Made by a program: the position numbers and the translations under genes
Part shown: positions 1 through 7,549 of the stretch, in pieces
Numbering within the stretch: the stretch's first letter is position 1
How the letters are laid out: each line of letters opens with the position of its first letter
Notes under the pieces: generated by a model
The model's input: the letters and a program-made list of their open reading frames with translations, nothing else
The model's database searches: none
What the model was told of the DNA's origin: nothing
Source: an uncultured Oscillospiraceae bacterium
GTDB lineage: Bacteria; Bacillota; Clostridia; Oscillospirales; Acutalibacteraceae
DNA length: 13,155 nt
Direction: 5' to 3'
NCBI GenBank assembly: GCA_900552985.1
Contig: USBP01000014.1
Coordinates: forward strand, 1-13,155

Positions 1-449
1 CGGCAGGCGGCAGCGGCATGATCGGCGGTCAGGTGATTGACTTGGCCAGCGAGGGCAAACAGATTCCGCTCGACCGGCTGAAGGTGATGGACGCGCTGAA
101 AACCGGGGCGTTGATTGACGCTGCGGCGCAGATGGGCTGTGTGGTGGCAGGCGCTCATGAGCAGGCTTGCAGGGCGGCCTCTCTCTATGCCTCCTGTATT
201 GGCCTTGCGTTTCAGATTGTCGATGATATTCTGGATGTGACGGGCAGCAGCGAGCTCCTCGGGAAACCCATCGGAAGCGATGCGGAGAAGGAAAAATCTA
301 CCTACGTTTCCCTGCTGGGCCTTGACGCCGCCCGACGTCTGGTCACAGAACTGACGGCAAAGGCCCGAGAAATTTTGACGGAATCCTTTGGGGAGCGGGC
401 TGCATTTTTGCTTGAGCTGACCGAACGGCTCGCAACACGCGAAAAATAA
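1..449 (+). CDS. ispA: Polyprenyl (farnesyl/geranylgeranyl-type) diphosphate synthase, 3' end
   Basis: This is the C-terminal half of a trans-isoprenyl diphosphate synthase, which condenses isopentenyl diphosphate onto allylic diphosphates. The 5' end lies outside the window; the reading frame is open from base 3, and the first visible ATG (18) is internal. Visible family features are the GMIGGQVIDL stretch at the left edge (like the GGQ..D region of IspA), a helix beginning with KTGALI, and the second Asp-rich motif DDILD in FQIVDDILDVTG, which binds Mg2+-diphosphate. It is followed by GKPIGSDAEKEKSTY, typical of IspA. The first Asp-rich motif would be upstream of the window. It precedes dxs on the same strand, as in many Firmicutes, so substrate supply and chain elongation are encoded together. 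The exact product chain length cannot be read from this fragment. Confidence 0.93.
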   Translation, partial: AGGSGMIGGQVIDLASEGKQIPLDRLKVMDALKTGALIDAAAQMGCVVAGAHEQACRAASLYASCIGLAFQIVDDILDVTGSSELLGKPIGSDAEKEKSTYVSLLGLDAARRLVTELTAKAREILTESFGERAAFLLELTERLATREK

Positions 450-457
450 GGGATGCC

Positions 458-508
458 TGAAAACAGCGTATATTGGGCCACGGGGTGCGGATAAACCCGC
501 TGTTTTCA
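458..508 (+). other. Inverted repeat / RNA hairpin between ispA and dxs
   Basis: TGAAAACAGCG (458-468) and CGCTGTTTTCA (498-508) form a perfect 11-bp stem around a 29-nt loop, extendable by two pairs beyond one mismatch (455-456 with 510-511). Within the loop, CCAC and GGTG can form a small inner stem. No U-run follows directly, so it does not look like a standard intrinsic terminator. It lies in the dxs 5' region, 40 bases upstream of the start codon. It could be an mRNA processing or stability element, or a protein-binding palindrome; the function is unknown. Confidence 0.7.
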
Positions 509-547
509 AGCGAGCCGTCCATTTTGTCTGTTAGGAGCATTGCTGAC

Positions 548-2431
548 ATGAACGAGAAACCAATCCTTTCACACATACAATCTCCAGACGATGTTAAAAA
601 GCTGAAAAAAAGTGAGCTTGGGGAGTTGGCCGCTGAGATTCGGAGCGTCCTGGTGGAAACCGTGTCGCAGACAGGCGGCCATTTAGCATCCAATTTGGGC
701 GTAGTAGAGCTTACAATCGCCCTTCACCGTGTTTTTGATTCCCCAAGGGATCAGCTTGTGTTTGACGTAGGCCACCAAGCCTACACACACAAGCTGCTGA
801 CCGGGCGTTACGCCCAGTTTTCTACCCTGCGCATGGAGAACGGCCTTTCCGGCTTTGAGCGTCCCAACGAAAGCGAGCACGATATTTTTTACAGCGGTCA
901 CAGCAGCACCTCGATTTCCTCTGCATATGGACTTTCCGCAGCGAAAAAATTGGCGAAGGACGATCATTATGTAGTGGCGGTAATCGGGGATGGCGCTTTG
1001 ACAGGCGGCCTTGCGTATGAAGGCCTGAATAACGCGGGCAGGACGCACAGCAGGCTGATCGTGATTTTGAATGACAACGAGATGTCCATTTCGCATAACG
1101 TGGGCTCTATGGCGCGATATCTGGCGGTTATCCGCTCCAAACCGGGCTATTTTCGCCTGAAGGCGCATGTGGAGAGCTTTTTAAACCACATTCCTCTGGT
1201 GGGCAGGAAGCTCTCAAATGCAGTGTTTCGCTCCAAATCCGCGATTAAAAATCTGATCTATCAGAGCACAATTTTTGAAGATATGGGCTTTCAATATATG
1301 GGGCCGATTGACGGGCATAATCTGGATCAGCTTCAGGAGGCGCTGGAAAGTGCCAAGCTGCGGCATCGGCCGGTTTTATTGCACATCAATACGATTAAGG
1401 GCAAGGGTTATGATTTTGCCGAGCGCGCACCCAGCCAGTTCCATGGGATCTCCAAATTTGACGTCAACACGGGGGAGCCATTGTTTTCCGGCATTAGCTT
1501 TTCAGAAATGTTTGGTAGAGCGCTGTGCGATTTTGCTCAGAAGGATGAACGAATTTGCGCCATCACAGCCGCCATGGCATTAGGGACGGGGCTGGATGCA
1601 TTCGGCAAGGCTTTTCCGGACCGTTTCTTCGATGTCGGCATTGCAGAGGAGCATGCGGTTACTTTTGCATCTGGGCTGGCAAAAAATCATATGCTGCCGG
1701 TCTTTGCGGTCTATTCCACCTTTTTGCAGCGGTGCTATGACCAGCTGATTCACGATGCCGCTTTACAGGGCAATAAAATCGTTTTGGCGATTGATCGCGC
1801 CGGCTTTGTCGGGGAGGATGGAGAAACACATCAGGGCCTGTTCGATATGGCGCTGCTGAACAGTGTGCCGGGTCTGACGGTTTACGCCCCCTCAAATTTC
1901 TGGGAGCTGAAAAGTTATTTGGGGAATGCTCTGTACATTGATAAAGGGATTGTCGCCGTGCGTTATCCGCGTGGAACGCAGCGGGAGCTCCCGGCTGATT
2001 ATGCGCCTACATATGATGCCTTTACCCACTATGGGGAGGCTTGGGCGAAAACTGTGATCGTCACCTTCGGCAGGCTTTTCCCCTATGCATGTGCTGCGCT
2101 GGAACAGTTGCGAGACAAGGGAATCAGCGCCCGCATCCTAAAACTTAACCGAATCAAGCCGATTGATATCCGCGCGGTTCAATCCGCCAGCCTGGGGGAG
2201 CAGATTTATTTTTTTGAGGAAGGCGTGCGCACGGGCGGCGTAGGCGAGCATTTCGCCGCCATGTTGTTGGAGAAGGGGTTTCAGGGGCGCTTTCATCTGA
2301 TCGCGGTGGAGGATTGTTTTGTTCATCAGGCCTCCATCCCCTCCCTGTTGACAAAGTACCATATGGATACGGACGGTATGGTTCAGGCTATTTTGAGGGA
2401 GGCGGAAGAGCATGGGCAAACAACGGCTTGA
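548..2431 (+). CDS. dxs: 1-deoxy-D-xylulose-5-phosphate synthase
   Basis: This enzyme is a thiamine-diphosphate enzyme that joins pyruvate and glyceraldehyde 3-phosphate to form DXP, the first MEP-pathway step and a precursor for isoprenoids and thiamine. The start at 548 gives 627 aa, the normal size, and the N-terminus ILSHIQSPDDVKKL that the family shows; AGGAG at 533-537 is 10 nt upstream. An ATG at 473 in the same frame would add 25 unconserved residues and lies inside a hairpin loop. Visible motifs are His45 in GGHLASNLG, the ThDP/Mg site GDGA at 147-150 with NN at 161-162, NDNEMSIS at 175-182, the catalytic Glu367 in VGIAEEHAVTF, GEDGETHQG at 422-430 and RYPRG at 472-476. A transketolase C-terminal domain follows with EEGVRTGGVGE. 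The end overlaps tlyA by 20 bases. Confidence 0.97.
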   Translation: MNEKPILSHIQSPDDVKKLKKSELGELAAEIRSVLVETVSQTGGHLASNLGVVELTIALHRVFDSPRDQLVFDVGHQAYTHKLLTGRYAQFSTLRMENGLSGFERPNESEHDIFYSGHSSTSISSAYGLSAAKKLAKDDHYVVAVIGDGALTGGLAYEGLNNAGRTHSRLIVILNDNEMSISHNVGSMARYLAVIRSKPGYFRLKAHVESFLNHIPLVGRKLSNAVFRSKSAIKNLIYQSTIFEDMGFQYMGPIDGHNLDQLQEALESAKLRHRPVLLHINTIKGKGYDFAERAPSQFHGISKFDVNTGEPLFSGISFSEMFGRALCDFAQKDERICAITAAMALGTGLDAFGKAFPDRFFDVGIAEEHAVTFASGLAKNHMLPVFAVYSTFLQRCYDQLIHDAALQGNKIVLAIDRAGFVGEDGETHQGLFDMALLNSVPGLTVYAPSNFWELKSYLGNALYIDKGIVAVRYPRGTQRELPADYAPTYDAFTHYGEAWAKTVIVTFGRLFPYACAALEQLRDKGISARILKLNRIKPIDIRAVQSASLGEQIYFFEEGVRTGGVGEHFAAMLLEKGFQGRFHLIAVEDCFVHQASIPSLLTKYHMDTDGMVQAILREAEEHGQTTA

Positions 2432-3263
2432 TGTTGCCGTTTTTGAGCGAGGCCTTGCCCCGAGCCGTGAAAAAGCACAGGCGCTTATCATGGCCGGTCA
2501 GATTTATGTCAACGGTCAAAAAGCCTCCAAAGCCGGGCTTGGCGTCACGGCTGAGGATCAGGTTAAGCTGCACGGCCGTCAGCTCCCCTTCGTCAGCAGA
2601 GGCGGGCTCAAGCTCAATAAAGCCCTGCAATGCTTTCCGATTGTTTTAGAGGGGAAAACCTGCATGGATGTTGGCGCGTCCACAGGTGGTTTTACTGATT
2701 GTATGCTGCAAAATGGAGCGGAGCGTGTCTATGCAATTGACGTTGGCTATGGCCAGCTTGCATGGAAGCTGCGCACGGACGCGCGAGTGGTCAATTTAGA
2801 ACGCACCAACTTTCGTTATGTCACACAGGAGCAGATTCCGGAGGAAATTGACTTTGCAAGCGTTGATGTTTCTTTTATTTCCCTGCGGCTGATCCTGCCT
2901 GTTTTGTTTCGATTATTAAAAGCAAAAGGGGAGGCCGTCTGCCTGATTAAGCCTCAGTTTGAGGCTGGGAGAGAACGGGTGGGTAAAAAAGGCGTTGTGC
3001 GCGACCCGGCCGTACATAAGGACGTAATTCGGACAGTTTGCGCCCTGGCGGAGGAAACCGGCTTTATCGTCGGAGGGCTTAGCTTTTCTCCTGTCAAAGG
3101 GCCGGAAGGGAATATTGAATACCTGGTCTTTTTACAAAAGGGCGTTTCTGCCCCCACCATCTTCCCTATACCGGTAGAAGAGGTTGTTTCGCAGGCGCAT
3201 ATTGCCCTGGAAAAAGGAAAAGAAGGATCGTTCGCTGAAGGAACGGGAGGAGAAGGCGTATGA
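2412..3263 (+). CDS. tlyA: TlyA-family rRNA (cytidine-2'-O)-methyltransferase
   Basis: The 283-aa product has an N-terminal S4 RNA-binding domain (about residues 3-60: RLDVAVFERGLAPSREKAQ, then IYVNGQ) and a C-terminal FtsJ/RrmJ-like methyltransferase domain. SAM motif I is MDVGASTGGFTDCML (85-99). A K-D-K-E tetrad can be placed at Lys67 (in SRGGLKL), Asp152 (in VDVSFIS), Lys180 (in LIKPQFE) and Glu236 (in NIEYLVF), with the spacing known for TlyA. Family members 2'-O-methylate cytidines in 16S and/or 23S rRNA. Which subunits this one modifies is not evident; the full-length N-terminus resembles the longer two-substrate type, but that is inference. The start lies inside dxs and the stop overlaps nadK in an ATGA, so translation is probably coupled. 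Confidence 0.93.
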   Translation: MGKQRLDVAVFERGLAPSREKAQALIMAGQIYVNGQKASKAGLGVTAEDQVKLHGRQLPFVSRGGLKLNKALQCFPIVLEGKTCMDVGASTGGFTDCMLQNGAERVYAIDVGYGQLAWKLRTDARVVNLERTNFRYVTQEQIPEEIDFASVDVSFISLRLILPVLFRLLKAKGEAVCLIKPQFEAGRERVGKKGVVRDPAVHKDVIRTVCALAEETGFIVGGLSFSPVKGPEGNIEYLVFLQKGVSAPTIFPIPVEEVVSQAHIALEKGKEGSFAEGTGGEGV

Positions 3264-4120
3264 AGCTGGCCGTTTTGCCGAACCTGACAAGAAAAGATGC
3301 ACGTGAAATTGCGCGCGCCGTCTGCCGGCAGGGCAAGGCCCTGGGCGCCGAGTGCATCATGTGTGAACAGGTAAAGGATGCTTTTGCACAGGAGGAGGTT
3401 TCTTTCCTGCCGGAGCGGGAGGCGTTGCTGGCCTGTGATTATGTAATTTCCATCGGCGGCGATGGGACGATGATCCACGATGCCAAATTGGCCGCCCCTT
3501 TGCAAAAGCCGGTGCTCGGTATTAACGCGGGGCGGCTTGGATTTATGGCCGGCCTGGAGCCTCATGAGATCGCCATGCTGCAAAATCTGGCAGAAAATCA
3601 TTTTACGATTGACCGGAGAATGTTGCTTGATGTAAAATTGGAAAAGAACGGTCAGGAATGCTATCGGGCACAATGCATCAATGACGTTGCTTTTGTGCGG
3701 GGGGAAGCGCTTCGCCTGCTCGAGTGCAGCGCATCATGCGATGGAAAGCCGGTCGCCCGGTATATGGCGGATGGGATGCTCGTTTCCACGCCGACGGGGT
3801 CTACCGCCTATTCCCTGTCGGCAGGAGGGCCTGTGATAGACCCTGCGCTGGAGTGTCTGTTGCTTACACCAGTTTGCGCGCACACGCTTTTCAGCCGGCC
3901 GATGGTGTTTCGCGCACAGGCCAATCTTACGATCAGCGCCATAACGAGGGATGGAGGCGGCGTTTATCTTTCCTGTGACGGAGAAACGGTCGAAGCTTCC
4001 GACGGCTGTGTGCTGCATGTGGCAAAAGCCGATACTTATGCGGATTTTATCCGAATCAAGCATGATACCTTTATAGACCGGCTACAGGCGAAATTTTTTG
4101 GGAGGGGGCCCGCAGGGTGA
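3260..4120 (+). CDS. nadK: NAD kinase (NADP synthesis)
   Basis: The 286-aa product phosphorylates NAD to NADP in the cytosol. Diagnostic motifs are GGDGT (66-70, with catalytic Asp68), the glycine-rich NAGRLGF (89-95), an ND pair at 141-142 where many homologues have NE, ARYMADGML (166-174), and TPTGSTAYSLSAGGP (177-191), the NAD-binding signature. The start codon overlaps the tlyA stop (ATGA), with purine-rich GGGAGGAGAAGG-type sequence upstream as ribosome binding site. The C-terminus overlaps the argR start codon. Placement between tlyA and argR/recN is the conserved Firmicutes order. NADPH produced via this enzyme also serves the MEP pathway begun by Dxs, although the linkage is more likely historical than functional. 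Confidence 0.96.
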   Translation: MKLAVLPNLTRKDAREIARAVCRQGKALGAECIMCEQVKDAFAQEEVSFLPEREALLACDYVISIGGDGTMIHDAKLAAPLQKPVLGINAGRLGFMAGLEPHEIAMLQNLAENHFTIDRRMLLDVKLEKNGQECYRAQCINDVAFVRGEALRLLECSASCDGKPVARYMADGMLVSTPTGSTAYSLSAGGPVIDPALECLLLTPVCAHTLFSRPMVFRAQANLTISAITRDGGGVYLSCDGETVEASDGCVLHVAKADTYADFIRIKHDTFIDRLQAKFFGRGPAG

Positions 4121-4572
4121 AACGAAAACGGCATACGTTAATTTTGGAACTGATTCAGAAATATGAGATTACTACCCAGGATGAGCTGCTGACAAGATTA
4201 AAGGAAAATGGATTTGAAGTGACCCAGGCTACAATTTCACGCGATATCAAAGAGCTTCGCCTTGTGAAAGCAATGTCCTCCAACGGCCAATACCGCTATA
4301 TGGTGGGTGCGGCGCAAGGGGATGAATACCTTGCAAAATTTTATACGATTTTTTCCGGTTCCGTGGTTTCTGTCGATTTTGCGGGCAATGTCTGCGTGGT
4401 AAAATGCTATTCTGGTATGGCGCAGGCTGCCTGTGCCGCTATTGATGCCATGCATTTCGATGGGATTGTTGGAACGCTGGCAGGGGACGATACCATTTTC
4501 GTGCTTTGCCGCACTCCGGAATTGACACAGCAGCTGAAAAACTCACTGGATCAAATGATACAAAACGGATAA
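4117..4572 (+). CDS. argR: Arginine repressor ArgR/AhrC
   Basis: The 151-aa product is an arginine-responsive transcription factor that represses arginine biosynthesis and, in Bacillus, activates catabolism. The N-terminal winged helix-turn-helix covers about residues 1-65, with the recognition helix TQATISRDIKEL at 36-47. The C-terminal hexamerisation and arginine-binding domain has SGMAQAACAAID (99-110) and the hallmark GTLAGDDT (119-126), whose Asp pair contacts arginine. It starts with GTG that overlaps the nadK stop (GTGA); GGAGG at 4101-4105 lies 11 nt upstream. ArgR in the ispA-dxs-tlyA-nadK-recN operon is a conserved Firmicutes arrangement. No obvious ARG box was recognised in the window. 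Confidence 0.96.
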   Translation: MKRKRHTLILELIQKYEITTQDELLTRLKENGFEVTQATISRDIKELRLVKAMSSNGQYRYMVGAAQGDEYLAKFYTIFSGSVVSVDFAGNVCVVKCYSGMAQAACAAIDAMHFDGIVGTLAGDDTIFVLCRTPELTQQLKNSLDQMIQNG

Positions 4573-4597
4573 TCTGTTTCAGAAAGGCATGGTCTGT

Positions 4598-6283
4598 ATG
4601 CTCGCAAGCCTTCAAATTGAAAATATCGCCGTGATTGAAAAGGCTGAAATCACCTTTGACCGGGGGCTGAATGTGCTCACCGGCGAGACGGGCGCCGGCA
4701 AATCAATTATTATTGACTCGATCAATGCCGTGCTTGGCGAGCGAACCTCCCGGGAGCTTGTACGGTCGGGCGCTTCCTCCGCTAAGGTATCGGCGCTTTT
4801 TTTTGACCTTTCCCGCAATGCCAAACAGGTGCTGCAATCCTTTGGCCTGGAGCCAGAGGAGGATGGGAGCCTTTTAATACAGCGCGCCATAGGAGCGGAT
4901 GGCCGGAGCGTCTGCCGCATCAATGGTAAAACGGCGACGGTTTCTATGCTGCGTCAGCTTGGCGCCGAATTGATTAATATTCATGGTCAGCATGACAGCC
5001 AATCCCTGCTTTCTCCGGATAAGCATATCCATTTTATTGACGCGCTCGCACAGGATGGAGCGCTTTTAGAAAAATACCATGCACTTTATGAAAAATATGT
5101 AAAAATCCGGCGCGCATTGAATGATTTACAGATGGATGAGGAGGAAAAGCTGCACAGAACCGATCTGCTTCGCTTTCAAATTGATGAGCTGGAAGCTGCG
5201 GACTTACAGGTTGGAGAGCGTGAACGGCTCAACCAGGAGCGGGCACGCTGTATGAATGCCGAGAAAATTCTTCAGAGCCTGCGTTTTGCCTACGACGCCA
5301 TTCAGGGTACAGAGGATTCCGCCGGGGCCGTTCAGCTTTTGTCTGATGCGGCTGCGCAGCTGCAAACGGCTGCCCGATATGATGGCTCCATCGAAAAAAC
5401 CGGACAGACGGTGCTGGATATCTCCTATAATCTGGAGGCTTGTTCTGAGGAAATCCGCAATGCGTTTGATACGCTTGCTTACGATCCAGGCGATTTGGAG
5501 CGTATTGAGGAGCGATTGGATCTGTTATATAAACTATCCCGAAAATACGGGGAAACGGAGGAAGAGATGCTCTCTTATCTGGAAAAAGCCAGAAAAGAGC
5601 TGGAGGATATCTCTTTTTCAGAAGAACGTATCCAGAAATTGACGGAGGAACGGCGGGAGACCGTGCGCGAGATCAAGGCGCTGGCGGTCACGCTCTCTGA
5701 AATGCGCCGAAAGGCCGGGGAACAATTCGCCCGGCAGGTGGAGAGTGAGCTTGCTTATCTGGATATGCCCCATGTGCATTTCCTTGTTCAACAGGAGCAG
5801 GGGAAACCAGGGCCAAACGGTGCGGATGAGATTGCCTTTCTCATCTCTGCAAATCCTGGAGAGCCTCCACGGCCGCTGGCTAAAATTGCATCTGGCGGTG
5901 AGTTATCCCGCATCATGTTGGCAATTAAAAATGTGCTTTCCGGAAGTGATGAAGTTGGTACGCTGATTTTTGATGAAATCGATACGGGCGTCAGCGGGCG
6001 CGCAGCACAGAAAATCGCATTAAAGCTAAAGCAGGTATCCGCAGGGCGCCAGGTGGTTTGCGTTACGCATTTAGCACAAATCGCAGCGCAGGCGGATTGC
6101 CATCTGCTGATTCAAAAAACGGTACATATGGATAAAACCTATACGCAGGTGAATGCGCTTGATCTTGAGGGGCGTAAGCGGGAGCTCGCCCGTATCATGG
6201 GCGGAATGGAGGAAATCACGCCTGTGCAGCTTCAAGGGGCTGCGGAGCTGCTGGAGGCTGCGGGACACGCTTCCAAATTGTGA
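4598..6283 (+). CDS. recN: DNA repair protein RecN
   Basis: RecN is an SMC-like ATPase that gathers DNA ends during double-strand break repair. The ATG at 4598 is preferred: AAAGG at 4583-4587 is 10 nt upstream, while the in-frame ATG at 4589 would be one base away, and MLASLQIENIAVIEKAEITF matches the usual RecN N-terminus. The result is 561 aa, normal for the family. Walker A GETGAGKS is at 29-36, with a Q-loop-like INIHGQHDSQSLL region. The central third (about 150-380) is rich in Glu, Lys, Arg and Leu, as expected for the coiled-coil arm. The ABC signature LAKIASGGELSR has its Ser at about 432, Walker B is TLIFDEIDTGVSG (Asp459, Glu460), and the switch is VTHLAQIAAQAD. It is the last gene of the operon, followed within 10 bases by a terminator. 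Confidence 0.96.
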   Translation: MLASLQIENIAVIEKAEITFDRGLNVLTGETGAGKSIIIDSINAVLGERTSRELVRSGASSAKVSALFFDLSRNAKQVLQSFGLEPEEDGSLLIQRAIGADGRSVCRINGKTATVSMLRQLGAELINIHGQHDSQSLLSPDKHIHFIDALAQDGALLEKYHALYEKYVKIRRALNDLQMDEEEKLHRTDLLRFQIDELEAADLQVGERERLNQERARCMNAEKILQSLRFAYDAIQGTEDSAGAVQLLSDAAAQLQTAARYDGSIEKTGQTVLDISYNLEACSEEIRNAFDTLAYDPGDLERIEERLDLLYKLSRKYGETEEEMLSYLEKARKELEDISFSEERIQKLTEERRETVREIKALAVTLSEMRRKAGEQFARQVESELAYLDMPHVHFLVQQEQGKPGPNGADEIAFLISANPGEPPRPLAKIASGGELSRIMLAIKNVLSGSDEVGTLIFDEIDTGVSGRAAQKIALKLKQVSAGRQVVCVTHLAQIAAQADCHLLIQKTVHMDKTYTQVNALDLEGRKRELARIMGGMEEITPVQLQGAAELLEAAGHASKL

Positions 6284-6289
6284 GATAGA

Positions 6290-6322
6290 GCGCCGGTGGC
6301 GATGCCGCACCGGCGCATTTTT
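6290..6322 (+). terminator. Rho-independent terminator after recN
   Basis: GCGCCGGTG (6290-6298) pairs perfectly with CACCGGCGC (6308-6316) around a 9-nt loop, followed by A and five T (6318-6322). It lies 6 bases past the recN stop codon and ends the ispA-recN operon. Confidence 0.9.
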
Positions 6323-6378
6323 GACAATCGATAAAAGCTGTTTTTGCTGTGAAAGATGAAAAGATTTTGGAATTTCTA

Positions 6379-6407
6379 TTGCAAGTCGTGAAAGCATATA
6401 CTATAAT
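6379..6407 (+). promoter_or_regulatory. SigA-type promoter for the methyltransferase gene
   Basis: TTGCAA (6379-6384) and TATAAT (6402-6407) are separated by exactly 17 bases, with A/T-rich flanks. Transcription would begin near 6414, giving a leader of about 240 nt before the start codon at 6654. The call rests on sequence match only. Confidence 0.75.
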
Positions 6408-6446
6408 AGCAATAGCTTAAATAAATAGCATTTACAAATCGTTAGC

Positions 6447-6617
6447 TTTTCCTTTCTATGAGAGGAAAACTGGAAACGCCACGGAAAAGACCGGCAGTTA
6501 TCTTTGTGGCGCTATGCTTACATTTTCATACAAAGGAGCTTTTTCCTGGGCGCTGTTTTGCATACGATCCGTTAGCGCGTGTAAAAACAGTGGTTGTATG
6601 TAAGTGCATGAGCGCCA
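6447..6617 (+). promoter_or_regulatory. Structured 5' leader RNA (candidate cis-regulatory element)
   Basis: The leader between the promoter and the methyltransferase gene has strong pairing potential. Hairpin 1 is TTTTCCTTTC (6447-6456) with GAGAGGAAAA (6460-6469), 10 pairs including one G-U, over a TAT loop. A long interrupted helix then joins 6507-6533 with 6594-6617 in four blocks (TGGCGCT/AGCGCCA, ATGC/GCAT, TTA/TAA, CATACAA/TTGTATG), 21 pairs with bulges of 6, 2 and 1 nt. It encloses CTGTTTT/AAAACAG (6553-6559 with 6584-6590) and a short AGGA/TCCT hairpin (6534-6547). Competing pairs exist, e.g. CTTTGT (6502-6507) with ACAAAG (6530-6535). I could not match it to a known riboswitch class. 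An ATG at 6458 opens a 63-codon frame without a ribosome binding site, which I do not call a gene. Confidence 0.5.
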
Positions 6618-6653
6618 TACCTACAAACAAGGACACAAAAGGGGATTGAAAAA

Positions 6654-7499
6654 ATGGATGTGACGAAAAACGCAGAGCGTTTTATGGGGTTTGCGGATGT
6701 ATATCATAAAGCGCGGCCACGAAGCCCGCGCTTTGTATCAGAGTGTTTGGTGAACTATCTGGGGCATTTCCCACAAAGGGTTGTAGATTTGGGCTGTGGA
6801 ACAGGTCTTTCCACGCAAATGTGGGCTAAGGCGGCAGGCGACGTGATTGGCGTGGATCCCAGCCCGGACATGCTCTCTTATGCGCAGGAGCACTGCGGAC
6901 GGCAGCCGAACATACAGTTTGTGCAGGCCTTTGCCCATGAGACAGGCTTGGAGCCGGAGTGTGCAGATATTGTCGCATGCTCCCAATCCTTTCACTGGAT
7001 GGAGCCGGAGACAACATTACAGGAGGTCAACCGTATTTTGAAGCCCGGCGGGATATTTGCAGTCTATGATTGCGATTGGCCGCCTGTATGCGGGCGCCAG
7101 GCGGAGGAGGCTTATAACGACCTGAAGCGCAAGCTTGCGGATCTGGCGAACGCGACCAAGGATTACTGGGAGAGCTTTCAGCGTTGGGAAAAGGGAGAGC
7201 ATCTTGCACGTATCCGGGAAAGCGGATATTTTGGGTATACGAGGGAGATTGTTTTTGCCAATCGGGAGGAGTGCGACGCGCAGCGTTTTATCCAGCTGGC
7301 GCTCAGCCAGGGAGGATTGCAGACAATGCTTCGCCTGGAGCCGGAAATTGTGCGGCTCTGTATGGCCCGGTTTGAAAAACGAGTCAAAGAAATTTTTGAG
7401 GATGAAATTTTTACGGTCGAATTTTGCTACCGTATGCGCATCGGCATCAAGGATGAGGTCAACGAACCGGCAACAGGCGGAACGACTGTGAAGTCATAA
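6654..7499 (+). CDS. Class I SAM-dependent methyltransferase (small-molecule type)
   Basis: The 281-aa cytosolic protein has a Rossmann methyltransferase domain: motif I VVDLGCGTGLST (43-54), the acidic ribose-binding residue in GVDPS (Asp68), ADIVACSQSFHWM (104-116), which has the FHW feature of methyltransferase-11/trans-aconitate-methyltransferase-like proteins, and RILKPGGIFAVYD (127-139). The C-terminal half (about 140-281) is rich in Trp, Tyr, Glu and Arg and may hold the substrate pocket; it has no motif I can name. A purine-rich AAAGGGG (6638-6644) lies 9 nt before the ATG. The gene is monocistronic, with its own promoter and a structured leader, and converges with the rfb operon. The substrate is unknown, and the neighbours give no pathway link. 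Membership of the superfamily is secure; any specific name would be a guess. Confidence 0.85.
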   Translation: MDVTKNAERFMGFADVYHKARPRSPRFVSECLVNYLGHFPQRVVDLGCGTGLSTQMWAKAAGDVIGVDPSPDMLSYAQEHCGRQPNIQFVQAFAHETGLEPECADIVACSQSFHWMEPETTLQEVNRILKPGGIFAVYDCDWPPVCGRQAEEAYNDLKRKLADLANATKDYWESFQRWEKGEHLARIRESGYFGYTREIVFANREECDAQRFIQLALSQGGLQTMLRLEPEIVRLCMARFEKRVKEIFEDEIFTVEFCYRMRIGIKDEVNEPATGGTTVKS

Positions 7500-7530
7500 A
7501 AATATCCCCCGGTGAGAACCCGGGGGATAT
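7498..7530 (-). terminator. Intrinsic terminator of the rfb operon, possibly shared with the converging gene
   Basis: ATATCCCCCGG (7502-7512) and CCGGGGGATAT (7520-7530) form a perfect 11-bp stem with a 7-nt loop. On the minus strand it is followed by TTTT (plus 7498-7501), so it is a canonical terminator 20 bases after the rfbD stop. On the plus strand, after the methyltransferase gene, no good T-run follows, so termination there would be weaker. Confidence 0.85.
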
Positions 7531-7549
7531 CACATTTATGGGGATCCTG

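Noticed and set aside
473..547. Longer dxs N-terminus starting at ATG 473
   Set aside because: The added 25 residues do not look like Dxs, lie within a hairpin region and have no ribosome binding site; ATG 548 has AGGAG at good spacing.
6458..6649. 63-codon open frame upstream of the methyltransferase
   Set aside because: Its ATG lies at the tip of a stable hairpin without a ribosome binding site, and the composition looks unlike a protein. The RNA structure explains the region better, though a leader peptide is not fully excluded.
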